From contig JAEYCM010000041.1 of the NCBI GenBank assembly GCA_023455425.1, positions 1 to 44,681 on the forward strand: DNA of 44,681 bases, given 5' to 3'. Of this stretch, positions 15,673 through 24,351 are shown one piece after another; within the stretch, counting starts at the first letter, position 1, and the number at the start of each line of letters is the position of its first letter. Position numbers and translations under genes: made by a program. Source of the DNA: Bacillota bacterium. Lineage in GTDB: Bacteria > Bacillota > Clostridia > Christensenellales > CAG-138. The notes beneath the pieces were generated by a model. The model was not told the origin of the DNA. It saw nothing but the letters and a program-made list of their open reading frames with translations, and made no database searches.

Positions 15673-15698
15673 ATCAAACACCTCATATATTCATCATC

Positions 15699-15712
15699 GC
15701 TCTTTAAAGAGC
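15699..15712. promoter_or_regulatory. Perfect 14-bp palindrome upstream of spoIVB
   Basis: GCTCTTTAAAGAGC lies 27 bp upstream of the spoIVB start in the recN-spoIVB gap. It could be a regulator site or small hairpin. No T-run follows. Confidence 0.35.
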
Positions 15713-15802
15713 ATCAATTTTATGATGAACATCGGGCGGTGTGTCTATGCTAAATTCAAGAGGTCTTTGATTTGTTTAATTCAGGTATCTATGCCAGCGG
15801 GG

Positions 15803-17479
15803 TCATGCGCGTGAGAGCTCCAGGAGCTCTTTTGCGTGTTCCATTGCGCGGATATCCGTTTGTTTTGCCCCCATAATGCGGGCGATTTCCGCAATGCGCT
15901 CTTCGTAGGAGAGCTCGCGCACCGAGGAAGTCGTCTTTCCGCTTTCTTCCAGCTTTTCTACCAAAAAATGCACATCGGCCATGGAGGCGATCTGTGGAAG
16001 ATGCGTGATGCACAGTACCTGGTGCTCGCGGGAAATCTGGCGCATTTTTTGGCCGACTGCGGTCGCGATATGGCCGCTGATTCCGGTATCGATTTCGTCA
16101 AAAATCACAGTGGGTATGCTGCCCATGTGTATGGTTTTGAATGCAAGCATGATGCGCGACAATTCGCCGCCGGAAGCCACGCGCTGCAATGGTTTTACAG
16201 GCTCGCCCGCGTTGGTGGAAAGCAGGAACTCGGCGTGCGCTAGGCCGTCTAAAGAGAGCGCTCCGCCAGAAAGCGGCTCTAGGGCAACTTCAAAGTGCGC
16301 CTTTTCCATGCCGAGCGCTTTGAGCTCTGCTACCAGGCGCTCGGCAAAGCGGGAAGCTGCGGCTGTCCTTGCTTCCATCAAAAGCGCCGCGGCGTTTTGA
16401 TATTGCGCTTTACATTTGGACAAAGAGTGTTCGAGTTTTTCTTTTCGCGTATCGCTCTCTATAAGGGCGTCGTATTCGTCCTGCGCCTTCTGTAAAAACG
16501 CAAGCATTTCTTCCACGCTGCCGCCATACTTGCGCTTAAGGGTATGGATGAGGGCAAGTCTTGTCTCCACTTCGGCCAAAAGCTCGGGCTGGAATTCGAA
16601 ATTTGCCTTCAGATCCCGCAGGGAATAGGCGATGTCCTGCATCGTATAATAGGCGTCCTGCAGGCGGTTGCAGGTGTCCTGATACTCGGCATGATAGCCT
16701 GCGATGCCGGAAAGCTCCCGGATTGCGGCGTTTGCTTCATTGAGCGCGCCGCTTTCCTCTCCGGACAACAGGGCATAGCTATTTTCCAGCGCCGAAATAA
16801 TGGCCTGGGCATTGCTTAGCCGCTTTAATTGGGTGTCGAGCTCCGCCTCTTCGCCCGGCTGCAACCTGGCTTCCGAAATCTCCTTTATTTGATAGCGCAG
16901 CAAATCCATGCGCCTAAGCCGTTCCTGTTCGGAAGGGAAGCCCGCATGCAGTTCCTTTAAAATAGTCTGATGCTGTTCGAAAATCTTTTTTACCTGCTGC
17001 GAAAGGGGAGAGATGGCATTTTTATCAAATGCGTCCAAGTACCCAAGATGGGAGGAGACGTCAAGCAGCGATTGATGTTCGTGCTGCCCATGAATGTCCA
17101 CGAGTAGATCCGTTACGGTCTTGAGGGAAGAAAGGTTGACGAGCATGCCGTTGATGCGGCATACGCTTTTGCCGTTGACATTGAGTTCCCGGCTGATGAT
17201 GAGATTGTCTTCAATCTGGTGCTCAATCCCGAGTTCTTCCAGCCTGAAAAAAACTTCAGGCGAACGACCGACATCAAACGAGGCTTCCACAAACGCCTTC
17301 TCCGCGCCGGACTTGATGAGATCGCGGTTCGCCCGCTCGCCCAGCACAAAATTGACGGCGTCTATAATAATGGACTTACCGGCGCCTGTCTCGCCGGTAA
17401 GCACATGAAAGCCTGTTGAAAAGGAAAGCTCCAATCGTTCGATCAGAGCGATATTTTTGATGGTTAGGGTTTGCAGCAT
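15803..17479 (-). CDS. recN: DNA repair protein RecN
   Basis: 558 residues, SMC-like. Walker A GETGAGKSIIIDAVNF near residue 30, a central coiled coil, and C-terminal ABC signature SGGELSRIMLAFK with Walker B VIFDEIDTGISG. Acts early in double-strand break repair. GAGGGGC precedes the ATG. Lies between argR and spoIVB as in most Firmicutes. Confidence 0.97.
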   Translation of the reverse strand: MLQTLTIKNIALIERLELSFSTGFHVLTGETGAGKSIIIDAVNFVLGERANRDLIKSGAEKAFVEASFDVGRSPEVFFRLEELGIEHQIEDNLIISRELNVNGKSVCRINGMLVNLSSLKTVTDLLVDIHGQHEHQSLLDVSSHLGYLDAFDKNAISPLSQQVKKIFEQHQTILKELHAGFPSEQERLRRMDLLRYQIKEISEARLQPGEEAELDTQLKRLSNAQAIISALENSYALLSGEESGALNEANAAIRELSGIAGYHAEYQDTCNRLQDAYYTMQDIAYSLRDLKANFEFQPELLAEVETRLALIHTLKRKYGGSVEEMLAFLQKAQDEYDALIESDTRKEKLEHSLSKCKAQYQNAAALLMEARTAAASRFAERLVAELKALGMEKAHFEVALEPLSGGALSLDGLAHAEFLLSTNAGEPVKPLQRVASGGELSRIMLAFKTIHMGSIPTVIFDEIDTGISGHIATAVGQKMRQISREHQVLCITHLPQIASMADVHFLVEKLEESGKTTSSVRELSYEERIAEIARIMGAKQTDIRAMEHAKELLELSRA

Positions 17480-17517
17480 GTGCCCCTCAATTGCATATCC
17501 AAAGTAGGTCCGTTGCG

Positions 17518-17967
17518 CTATTTGAGCATCGTCTGGAACCGTTTGATCATTTCAGGAACCACCTTGCTGTCCTTGATGGCAATGAATATCGTATTGTCCC
17601 CGGCGATGGTACCTGCAATTTCACTCCACTTCATTGAATCTACCGCTTCGGCGGCGGCGCTGGCGCTGCCCGTAATGGTTTTGATCACAATCAAATTTCC
17701 GGCGGATGTAATATTGACCACGGATTGCGAGAAGATGCGGATAAACCGTTCCTGCAGGCCAGTTTCCGCTTTGTCCACTGTTGCGTATTTATAAGAACCG
17801 TTTTCGGAAAGCGCTTTGATAAGACGTAGCTCTTTGATATCGCGGGAAACGGTTGCCTGTGTGACGACGTAATTATGCCGCCTTAAGTGCTCGGCAAGCT
17901 CGTCCTGCGTTTCAATATCGTATTGCTCGATCAATTCCAGGATCATTGCGTGTCTGGCTGCTTTCAT
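17518..17967 (-). CDS. argR: Arginine repressor ArgR/AhrC
   Basis: 149 residues. N-terminal winged helix (ETQDELAEHLRRHNYVVTQA, then TVSRDIKELRLIK) and C-terminal oligomerisation/arginine-binding domain with TITGSASAAAEAVDSM and IAGTIAGDNTIFIA. The two Asp residues that contact arginine (GDNT region) are present. GGGGGTATAGTA precedes the ATG. No arginine biosynthesis gene is nearby; the argR-recN pairing is the ancestral arrangement. Confidence 0.96.
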   Translation of the reverse strand: MKAARHAMILELIEQYDIETQDELAEHLRRHNYVVTQATVSRDIKELRLIKALSENGSYKYATVDKAETGLQERFIRIFSQSVVNITSAGNLIVIKTITGSASAAAEAVDSMKWSEIAGTIAGDNTIFIAIKDSKVVPEMIKRFQTMLK

Positions 17968-18012
17968 TACTATACCCCCGCATAAAGCCGCGCCGAAAAG
18001 CCCTCGGCACGA

Positions 18013-18813
18013 TCAACTTAATTTTTGTTTGATTAGGCTATATAAATTATGCGCTCCCACACGCAAAAACTTTGCCTGATGATCGGACTTGGTGACAAGA
18101 ATTCGATCGTCCATATTCACGTCCATTGTTTTCTGACCGTCTGCATAGAGGATTCCGTTGCTTTTCATGCGCAGTTCAATCTGCGCGTCAGGCGCCGTGA
18201 CAATGGGCCGCACCAGCAGGGAATGCGGACAAACAGGGACAAGAATACAAGCGTCCAGACCTGGTGCAATAATCGGACCACCCACAGATATGGAATATCC
18301 CGTGGAACCAGTGGGGGTGCTTACCATCATACCGTCGCAAAACACGGTTCCCGCATCCTCGCCGTCAACGCACATGCTGATGTGTGTCACACCGGAAAAT
18401 ACCGGTTTGTAAAGCAGCACGTCGTTGAGGCAATCACAAACCTTTACACCGTTTACGCTGCAGGCAACCATCATGCGGCGCTCAATTGTAAGCGAACCTT
18501 CCGCGTAACGGGCAAGCACCGTGCCGAACTCGTCCGGCTGAATTTCGCTTAAAAACCCGACACGGCCAAGGTTTACGCCCAAAATAGGCAAATCATGCGC
18601 GACCGCAATGGGAACGGCCTTTAATATGGTACCGTCTCCGCCAAATGCGGCAATAAACAGCGCATTCTCAAATACGGAAGGAGGCTGGGGAACAAACGGA
18701 TCGATCTCTATACAGGAAAAACCCTGCTCCTGCGCGATGCACATCGCTTCGTTACGGACCGATATGGCATTTGCTTTATCGGTATTTGTAACGAATACGA
18801 TTTTATGTTCCAC
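18013..18813 (-). CDS. nadK: NAD kinase
   Basis: 266 residues from GTG 18813. Signatures: FIAAFGGDGTILKAV (catalytic GGDGT), GVNLGRVGFLSE, CLNDVLLYK and STPTGSTGYSISVGGP. Phosphorylates NAD to NADP. The start VEHKIVFVTNTDK is where NadK proteins normally begin and has GAGG five bases upstream. An in-frame GTG at 18855 would add 14 Cys-containing residues, but it lies almost at the predicted transcription start, so I reject it. First gene after the promoter at 18869-18898; argR, recN, spoIVB follow. Confidence 0.95.
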   Translation of the reverse strand: MEHKIVFVTNTDKANAISVRNEAMCIAQEQGFSCIEIDPFVPQPPSVFENALFIAAFGGDGTILKAVPIAVAHDLPILGVNLGRVGFLSEIQPDEFGTVLARYAEGSLTIERRMMVACSVNGVKVCDCLNDVLLYKPVFSGVTHISMCVDGEDAGTVFCDGMMVSTPTGSTGYSISVGGPIIAPGLDACILVPVCPHSLLVRPIVTAPDAQIELRMKSNGILYADGQKTMDVNMDDRILVTKSDHQAKFLRVGAHNLYSLIKQKLS

Positions 18814-18868
18814 GGATGCCTCACAATTCTTACATAAATCTCTGTTATCTGACACGGGTTCTTCCTGT

Positions 18869-18898
18869 ATTATAGCCGCATAACTCTGTATATTTCAA
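18869..18898 (-). promoter_or_regulatory. Vegetative promoter of nadK and downstream genes
   Basis: On the minus strand TTGAAA (18898-18893) and TATAAT (18874-18869) are 18 bp apart. A transcript would begin near 18862, which supports the nadK start at 18813 over 18855. Confidence 0.7.
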
Positions 18899-18945
18899 GT
18901 AGAATATGCCCTTTTTCAATTTATTTTGGGATGTATTTCCATATA

Positions 18946-19749
18946 TCAATGATCAAGGGCCGAATGCGCAAGCGCTGTCGTTTCATAAACAAGCTCCGGC
19001 AACGGCAGAACGCTTTGAATAACGGAACCCTTCCTCAATAATGCAAGGAATTCAATATTTCCCTTGGGCCCGGTGACGGGGGAGAAGGAGAGATTACAAA
19101 AAGAAAATCCAAACCCCGTTGCCTGTTCCATCACGCGCAGGCATACGTCCCGGTGGACGGCGATATCCCGCACCACCCCGTGTTTGCCCACTTCCGCGCG
19201 CCCAGCCTCAAACTGCGGTTTGATTAAGGCGACCACATACGCTTCATCCGTCAGGCAGGCGTACAGCGGTTCGAGAATGAGCCGCAGGGAGATAAAGGAA
19301 ACGTCGATGCTTGCAAACGCCGGCAGGGGATCAAACCAATCCGGCTGCATGTTGCGCGCGTTTGTACGCTCCATCACCACAACGCGCGGGTCATTTCGTA
19401 GCTTCCAGTCCAATTGCCCGTAGCCAACGTCCAGCGCGTACACTTTTTGCGCGCCGTGCTGGAGCATGCAGTCCGTAAATCCGCCGGTTGAGGCCCCGAT
19501 ATCCGCCGCAACCAGCCCAGTTAAATCCAATTGGAATGTGGAAAAAGCTTTTTCGAGCTTGAGCCCCCCGCGGCTTACAAAAGGGACGGGATCTTCCGCA
19601 ATGACAATCACGGCGCCTTCCTTGACTTCCGCACCCGGCTTTTGCGCCGTTTTCCCATCCACGGAAACCTTTCCCGCCATAATGAGGGAGCGCGCTTTTT
19701 CGCGGCTTTGCGTGAGCCCCTGCTCAAACATCTTGTTATCCAGTCTCAT
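18946..19749 (-). CDS. tlyA: TlyA family rRNA methyltransferase (S4 domain plus FtsJ-like domain)
   Basis: 267 residues. N-terminal S4 RNA-binding domain (RLDNKMFEQGLTQSREKARSL) and a Rossmann methyltransferase domain with SAM motif VAADIGASTGGFTDCML. KDKE-type catalytic residues appear at KVYALDVGYGQLDW and LIKPQFEAGR. Homologues 2'-O-methylate rRNA cytidines; older annotation calls them hemolysin. Sits at the head of the inverted tlyA-spo0A block and has its own promoter at 19808-19836. The ribosome site (GGAG, 11 bases away) is weak. Confidence 0.93.
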   Translation of the reverse strand: MRLDNKMFEQGLTQSREKARSLIMAGKVSVDGKTAQKPGAEVKEGAVIVIAEDPVPFVSRGGLKLEKAFSTFQLDLTGLVAADIGASTGGFTDCMLQHGAQKVYALDVGYGQLDWKLRNDPRVVVMERTNARNMQPDWFDPLPAFASIDVSFISLRLILEPLYACLTDEAYVVALIKPQFEAGRAEVGKHGVVRDIAVHRDVCLRVMEQATGFGFSFCNLSFSPVTGPKGNIEFLALLRKGSVIQSVLPLPELVYETTALAHSALDH

Positions 19750-19807
19750 CGCGTGCGCCGCTCCATTCTTTATCGGTATTTTTATACCGGCCTATTACCA
19801 AATGACA

Positions 19808-19836
19808 ATTTTATCACGTTTTTTGCATACTTTCAA
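19808..19836 (-). promoter_or_regulatory. Vegetative promoter of tlyA
   Basis: On the minus strand TTGAAA (19836-19831) and TAAAAT (19813-19808) with a 17-bp spacer. A GGTATAAAAATACC hairpin lies in the leader. Confidence 0.65.
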
Positions 19837-19877
19837 GCAAAGTGGGCAGCGGAACTGCCCTTGCTTACCCGTGAAGA

Positions 19878-19906
19878 GACTATTCCCTGTACAAGCCGCA
19901 TATACC
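19878..19906 (+). promoter_or_regulatory. Candidate sigma-E promoter of spoIIM
   Basis: GACTATT (19878-19884) and CATATACC (19899-19906) are 14 bp apart and resemble the sigma-E pattern. spoIIM is sigma-E dependent in B. subtilis. Weak match. Confidence 0.3.
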
Positions 19907-19937
19907 TTTTTCATGAAGGACGGTGTAGGCATTGGAA

Positions 19938-20546
19938 ATGACGTTTCTTGCAGTCCGGGCAAAGCTGATTTCTTATGTAAAGGAGAACTTTGGCGCGCTG
20001 TGTGTCTTCCTGTTTCTGTTTGTGGCGGGGAACGCGGCGGGCATCCGCATCGTACAGGAGGCGGATAAAGGACAGATTGCCGATATGCTTACGGGCCTTC
20101 CTGAACTCCTGCGTGAAGGCGGCGTGCCCTGGCTTGCTTTTTTTGCGATGTCCCTGTTTACCAATGTCCTCTTTGTGGGGCTACTTTATTTGTCCGGGAT
20201 GTGGGTCTTTACCTGCGTGCTTCTGATACCGGGCGTATTGCTGCGTTCCATTTACCTTGGGGCAGCAATGGGAACGGCCATTGCCGCCTGGCCGGATGCG
20301 GTGTCCATTTGGTTGCTGATTATGCTGCAGTTAGAATCCGCCACATTGCTGCCGCCGTTTGTAAAAATGAGCGTGCTTGCGCAAAACCAGATGACGGGCA
20401 TTGTGCAGACCAAATTAAAACTGAATAGCAAGGCAGAGGATATCGGTACCTATACCAAACAATTTTTGATTGCCTGCCTGCAGCTTTTGCCCTGCATTGC
20501 AATCCAGACGCTGGTGACTCCGGTGGTGTTTTCGCTGTTGCATTAG
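19938..20546 (+). CDS. spoIIM: Stage II sporulation protein M
   Basis: 202 residues with five to six membrane helices (FGALCVFLFLFVAGNAAGI, GVPWLAFFAMSLFTNVLFVG, GLLYLSGMWVFTCVLLIPGV). Matches SpoIIM, part of the SpoIID-SpoIIM-SpoIIP engulfment machinery in the mother cell. ATG at 19938 is preferred; a TTG at 19932 is in frame and the ribosome site is weak for both. In many Firmicutes spoIIM is followed by xerD and then deoB; xerD is absent here. Confidence 0.87.
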   Translation: MTFLAVRAKLISYVKENFGALCVFLFLFVAGNAAGIRIVQEADKGQIADMLTGLPELLREGGVPWLAFFAMSLFTNVLFVGLLYLSGMWVFTCVLLIPGVLLRSIYLGAAMGTAIAAWPDAVSIWLLIMLQLESATLLPPFVKMSVLAQNQMTGIVQTKLKLNSKAEDIGTYTKQFLIACLQLLPCIAIQTLVTPVVFSLLH

Positions 20547-20656
20547 CTCGACACAATGGTATAGAATTGACCCGCAGATTCCCCGATGGTACAATTTCAG
20601 GTAAAGAGGGTATTTTAACGATAGATGAAAGAGCAGGGAAGGCAGGATTATTCTAT

Positions 20657-21829
20657 ATGAAAAAACGCGTAATCGTTGTTGTTTTAGATAGCGTAGGGAT
20701 TGGCGAACTCCCGGATGCAGACCGCTTTGGGGATGTAGGCGCGCATACGCTCGGGAACATCTACAAGGTGCGGGGCAAGCTGGAACTTTCCAATTTATAC
20801 CGGCTGGGCCTTTCCCATATTGCAGAAAGCAGGCTTCCCAAGCCGGAACCTAAGGCGCAAGGGGCGTTTGGCCGAGCGGCCGAACAGACGGCGGCCAAGG
20901 ATACCACAAGCGGCCACTGGGAGATTGCGGGGCTTCCTATGGCGGTGCCGTTCCGCACCTATCCCAATGGATTTCCAGAGGATTTGATTGCGGAATTTGA
21001 ACGGCGCATTGGCCGCAAAACGCTCTGCAACCGCGCCGCGTCCGGCACGGCCATAATTGCGGAGCTTGGGGACGAACACGTAAAAACAGGCAGCCCCATC
21101 GTGTATACCTCGGCGGACAGTGTGTTCCAGGTCGCCGCGCATGAGGACGTCATTCCGCTTGCGGAATTATACCGCATCTGCGAAATCGCGCGGGAGATGC
21201 TCGTTGGAGATAATCTTGTGGGCCGCGTCATTGCAAGGCCGTTTTCGGGTGTGAGCGGCGCATACAAGCGCACGGAAAACCGGAAGGATTATGCCGTTTC
21301 CCCGCCGGGGGACACCATACTCGACGCGCTCAAAACAGACGGGCTGACCACCGTAGGAATCGGCAAAATTGAGGATATTTTTTACCATCGCGGCATTTCC
21401 ATATCCGACCATACGCACACCAATCCCGAAGGCATCGAGGCGACGCTGCGGATGATCCGGGAGGATACCGGAGATTTTGTGTTCTCCAATCTCGTGGATT
21501 TTGATATGCTCTACGGCCACCGCAACGATGTGGAAGGCTATGCCGCAGGGCTTGAGTACTTTGACAGCAAGCTGCCCGAGCTTTGCGCGGCGCTCAAAGA
21601 CGGGGATATTCTGCTCATCACGGCGGACCATGGCTGCGACCCGACAATTCCCGGCACCGACCATACCCGTGAGTACATTCCCATCGTAGTGACCGGCGCA
21701 CCTGTAAAAGAGGGGGCGGATATCGGTACGCGCGCGAGCTTTGCGGATATCGGCGCAACGGTATACGAATATCTTACGGGCGGGGTTTGGCCGGCAGGGA
21801 AATCCTTCTTAAGCCTGATTCTCAAATAG
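20657..21829 (+). CDS. deoB: Phosphopentomutase
   Basis: 390 residues, the standard length. Metal-binding motifs of the alkaline phosphatase superfamily: VVLDSVGIGELPDADRFGD at the start and TADHGCDPTIPGTDHTRE near the end; KDTTSGHWEIAG holds the phospho-Thr. Interconverts (deoxy)ribose-1-P and -5-P in nucleoside salvage. ATG at 20657 follows a purine-rich AGGAAGGCAGGA stretch and starts MKKRVIVV as in homologues; the open frame extends to 20567 without support. No purine nucleoside phosphorylase gene follows. Confidence 0.96.
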   Translation: MKKRVIVVVLDSVGIGELPDADRFGDVGAHTLGNIYKVRGKLELSNLYRLGLSHIAESRLPKPEPKAQGAFGRAAEQTAAKDTTSGHWEIAGLPMAVPFRTYPNGFPEDLIAEFERRIGRKTLCNRAASGTAIIAELGDEHVKTGSPIVYTSADSVFQVAAHEDVIPLAELYRICEIAREMLVGDNLVGRVIARPFSGVSGAYKRTENRKDYAVSPPGDTILDALKTDGLTTVGIGKIEDIFYHRGISISDHTHTNPEGIEATLRMIREDTGDFVFSNLVDFDMLYGHRNDVEGYAAGLEYFDSKLPELCAALKDGDILLITADHGCDPTIPGTDHTREYIPIVVTGAPVKEGADIGTRASFADIGATVYEYLTGGVWPAGKSFLSLILK

Positions 21830-21857
21830 ACGATAAAAAGCAGGAAATCTGTTATAA

Positions 21858-21881
21858 GGCCGGTTGCCTATGCAGCCGGCC
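21858..21881 (+). terminator. Hairpin after deoB, probable terminator
   Basis: GGCCGGTTGC-CTAT-GCAGCCGGCC gives a 10-bp stem with one G-U pair, 28 bp after the deoB stop. Only GTTTATC follows, so the T-run is poor. Confidence 0.5.
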
Positions 21882-21995
21882 GTTTATCGTCCTTGCGCCT
21901 TTTCCTATGAAAACCGGATAAAATCCGGCCAATTTCTTTACACTAAAGCTGATATGTCTTCCGCTTGGGGGCAGGAAGGCATATGGGAGATGTTC

Positions 21996-22481
21996 ATGAA
22001 AAAGCTGATGCGCGTTTTGTTATACTTGACATTTATTTGCTATTGCATTTTGCTCGTCTATCTGCTGTTTTTAAACCGGGAGTACCGTTTTGCGCACAGC
22101 GGCATGACGCTGGGGGAGTACATGCAGTCTGCAGTGAATCTCATACCGTTTCGAACCATTACGGAACTTGTCACAAGGACCGCGCAGCACACCATCAATC
22201 CCGATATCGTATTTGATAATGCCATAGGAAATCTGCTGCTGTTTTTTCCAATGGGTATTTATATGCCCACCGTTCGGCGGGGAACGAGAAAGATCGGAAA
22301 ATTCTTGAAGAAGATGCTGCTGATCGTATTTGTGGTGGAGGCGCTGCAGCTGGTGTTCCGCGTGGGGAGCTTTGATGTGGACGACATTCTCCTTAATGTT
22401 GCGGGCGCTGCGGCAGGATACGCCATATGGAAGACGAATGCCGTGCAGCGGGTGCTTCGGATCATGCAGTGGCTAACATAA
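21996..22481 (+). CDS. VanZ-like family membrane protein
   Basis: 161 residues with four membrane helices. The VanZ-like signature is present: VNLIPFRTI, then NAIGNLLLFFPMGIYMP and the conserved Asp-rich FDVDDILLNVAGAAAGY. VanZ itself gives low-level teicoplanin resistance; most VanZ-like proteins have no known role. GGGAG lies six bases before the ATG at 21996. Ends 4 bp from the end of birA on the other strand. It stands alone with no resistance genes near. Confidence 0.9.
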   Translation: MKKLMRVLLYLTFICYCILLVYLLFLNREYRFAHSGMTLGEYMQSAVNLIPFRTITELVTRTAQHTINPDIVFDNAIGNLLLFFPMGIYMPTVRRGTRKIGKFLKKMLLIVFVVEALQLVFRVGSFDVDDILLNVAGAAAGYAIWKTNAVQRVLRIMQWLT

Positions 22482-22485
22482 AGGA

Positions 22486-23460
22486 TCATTGCGCCGGCTT
22501 TTTCAAGGTGACATCGCCTGCGGAAAGCGCGCGCAGCGTTCCGTCCGCTGCCCGCAGCAAAAGCCTTCCCACGCCGTCTATCCCTTCTGCAACGCCGCTT
22601 AGCGTTTCGCGTATGCCCATTACGGAGATACTTTGGCCAACGGTGCCGCAGCAGCGCGTATATTCGCTCAATAAAGCCTGGTAGGCGTCCTCGTTTTCGC
22701 AGGCTTCATATAGGGGCTCCAGCAAATTAAGCAGCATGGACAACACCCGGTTGCGGTCCAATGCCCTTGACACGGATAGCGAGAGGGAAGTTGCCGTCTT
22801 TTCGATTTCTGCCGGAAACGCATCCGTATTCACATTGAGACCTATTCCCACAATAACGGATTGCAGCGTGTCCATATCGCCATCCATTTCCAACAGGATG
22901 CCGCAAATTTTTTTACCGTCAATCAGCACGTCGTTGGGCCACTTGATGAATGGGGAAGCGCCAAGTTTTACTGCAAGCTGATAGACGCCCAAGGCGCTTG
23001 CAAGCGTATAGCGCGGCGCATGCTGCGCTTCCAGCCGGGGACGCAGCACCATGCTCATACAGATATCCTTGCCGGGCAGGTTGGTCCAACCGCGGCCAAG
23101 GCGGCCGCGCCCGGCCGTTTGCTCCTCCGCCAGCACAACTGTGCCGTGGGCGCAACCCTGTGAAGCCATCTGGCGGGCGAGCTGATTGGTGGAAGGGACG
23201 CTATTAAGATGCGTCATTTCCCGTCCCAGCCACTTGGTTTGCAGCATAGGCTCAATAAACACCTTATGCAGCACATTTGCGGCTTCCACAATACGGTAGC
23301 CGCGGTTAGTGACCGCTTCAATCACAATTCCATCGCGTTGCAGGGCCTGGATGTGCTTCCACACCGCCGTGCGGGAAACGCCAAGCTGTTCGCTGATGCG
23401 CGCGCCGGAAACATAGCCGTCCGGATTTTCCTGCAGCATTTTAAGAATTGCGTTTCGCAT
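22486..23460 (-). CDS. birA: Biotin--[acetyl-CoA-carboxylase] ligase / biotin operon repressor BirA
   Basis: 324 residues. N-terminal winged helix (GARISEQLGVSRTAVWKHIQ), catalytic domain with AGRGRLGRGWTNLPGKD (biotinyl-AMP loop) and KWPNDVLIDGKKICGILLE, and a C-terminal SH3-like domain. It biotinylates carboxylases and, with its helix-turn-helix, represses biotin genes. AGGAGGATCGT precedes the ATG. Last gene of a minus-strand group with recX and a small zinc-ribbon gene. Confidence 0.96.
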   Translation of the reverse strand: MRNAILKMLQENPDGYVSGARISEQLGVSRTAVWKHIQALQRDGIVIEAVTNRGYRIVEAANVLHKVFIEPMLQTKWLGREMTHLNSVPSTNQLARQMASQGCAHGTVVLAEEQTAGRGRLGRGWTNLPGKDICMSMVLRPRLEAQHAPRYTLASALGVYQLAVKLGASPFIKWPNDVLIDGKKICGILLEMDGDMDTLQSVIVGIGLNVNTDAFPAEIEKTATSLSLSVSRALDRNRVLSMLLNLLEPLYEACENEDAYQALLSEYTRCCGTVGQSISVMGIRETLSGVAEGIDGVGRLLLRAADGTLRALSAGDVTLKKPAQ

Positions 23461-23469
23461 ACGATCCTC

Positions 23470-23973
23470 CTATATGGGTTCCTGCGTGGCTTCTTCAATT
23501 GCGCGGCGGGACTCATCATAGCCAAATCCACGACCGGCCAGGCGCTGCATCAGGCGTTCGCGCAGTTCTTCCGGTTCATAGCGGGAAAGCTGGCGCGCGT
23601 ATTTCTTTGCGATCAGCAGCGCGTGTTCATGCTCCTGATCGTCGTTGATTACGGCAAGCGATTTGTTTATCACAACCAACGGAATTTCGTGCTGAAGCAG
23701 CTGTTCTTTGAGTTTATTGCGGCTTAAGGGTTTGGAGGCAAGCCGCGTGCGGATAAACTCTTCCGCATAAGCGGCGTCATCCAGATAGTTTAGCTCCAGC
23801 AAACGGTCTATGACCTGCTGCACCTCAATTTCTCCAAACTGATGGTCGTCCAGGTGCCGCTCCACTTCCCGCACCGTGCGGGCCCGCACGGCAAGAAATC
23901 TGAGCGCCGTATCCATGGGAGTCTGCCGCACGCTTTCTTTTGTCGGCTTTTGTTTTGCCGGAATCTTTTTCAT
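23470..23973 (-). CDS. recX: Regulatory protein RecX
   Basis: 167 residues. Three-helix RecX repeats: TALRFLAVRARTVREVERHL, then DRLLELNYLDDAAYAEEFIRTRL and a final YDESRRAIEEA. RecX modulates RecA filaments. ATG at 23973 follows AGGAAATTATC; the longer frame to 24144 overlaps the zinc-ribbon gene in another frame and is not real. It ends 9 bp before birA starts. No recA in the window. Confidence 0.92.
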   Translation of the reverse strand: MKKIPAKQKPTKESVRQTPMDTALRFLAVRARTVREVERHLDDHQFGEIEVQQVIDRLLELNYLDDAAYAEEFIRTRLASKPLSRNKLKEQLLQHEIPLVVINKSLAVINDDQEHEHALLIAKKYARQLSRYEPEELRERLMQRLAGRGFGYDESRRAIEEATQEPI

Positions 23974-24001
23974 GATAATTTCCTGACCCTTTTCGGTTTC
24001 T

Positions 24002-24211
24002 TTATTGGTTCGAGCCGTATTGTTCTTCCAGTTCGCGCAACCTTGCGCGCAACTGTGCCTGCATGGACAATTCGGAAGCTTCCACAGGCGCCTGCTCCGT
24101 GCCCATGCAAGCCGTGCAGGAAGCCCCGCAGGCAGGGCAGACACATCCGCTTAAAAGCCCTCTTTCCCGCTGTATCATATAGGTGCCGCAGTCCGGGCAT
24201 CCGCAACGCAT
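24002..24211 (-). CDS. Small Cys-rich putative zinc-ribbon protein
   Basis: 69 residues. It starts MRCGCPDCGTYM, continues with CVCPACGASCTACMG and ends in a helical Gln/Glu/Arg-rich tail (MQAQLRARLRELEEQYGS). Two CxxC pairs look like a zinc ribbon; a further Cys cluster follows. GGAAGGAG precedes the ATG by seven bases, strong evidence of translation. It lies 28 bp upstream of recX and shares its promoter. I do not recognise a family; a role in nucleic-acid binding would be a guess. Confidence 0.72.
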   Translation of the reverse strand: MRCGCPDCGTYMIQRERGLLSGCVCPACGASCTACMGTEQAPVEASELSMQAQLRARLRELEEQYGSNQ

Positions 24212-24240
24212 GGCGCTCTCCTTCCAGCCGTTTTGTGATA

Positions 24241-24269
24241 AGTATAGCATGTACACAATATGTTTTCAT
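24241..24269 (-). promoter_or_regulatory. Promoter of the zinc ribbon-recX-birA group
   Basis: On the minus strand ATGAAA (24269-24264), a 17-bp spacer and an extended -10 TGCTATACT (TATACT 24246-24241), 30 bp from the first start codon. Confidence 0.55.
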
Positions 24270-24284
24270 GCTTTCCTTCAGGTT

Positions 24285-24316
24285 TTGCCACAAAAACATT
24301 CGCGCTGTGGTATACT
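24285..24316 (+). promoter_or_regulatory. Candidate promoter of the secreted peptidoglycan-binding protein gene
   Basis: Extended -10 TGGTATACT (TATACT 24311-24316) with TTGCCA at 24285-24290; the 20-bp spacer is long, so the extended -10 probably matters most. Confidence 0.4.
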
Positions 24317-24351
24317 TTTGTGGAGCGGTTCGTACGTTAGGAGGGTCCTTC

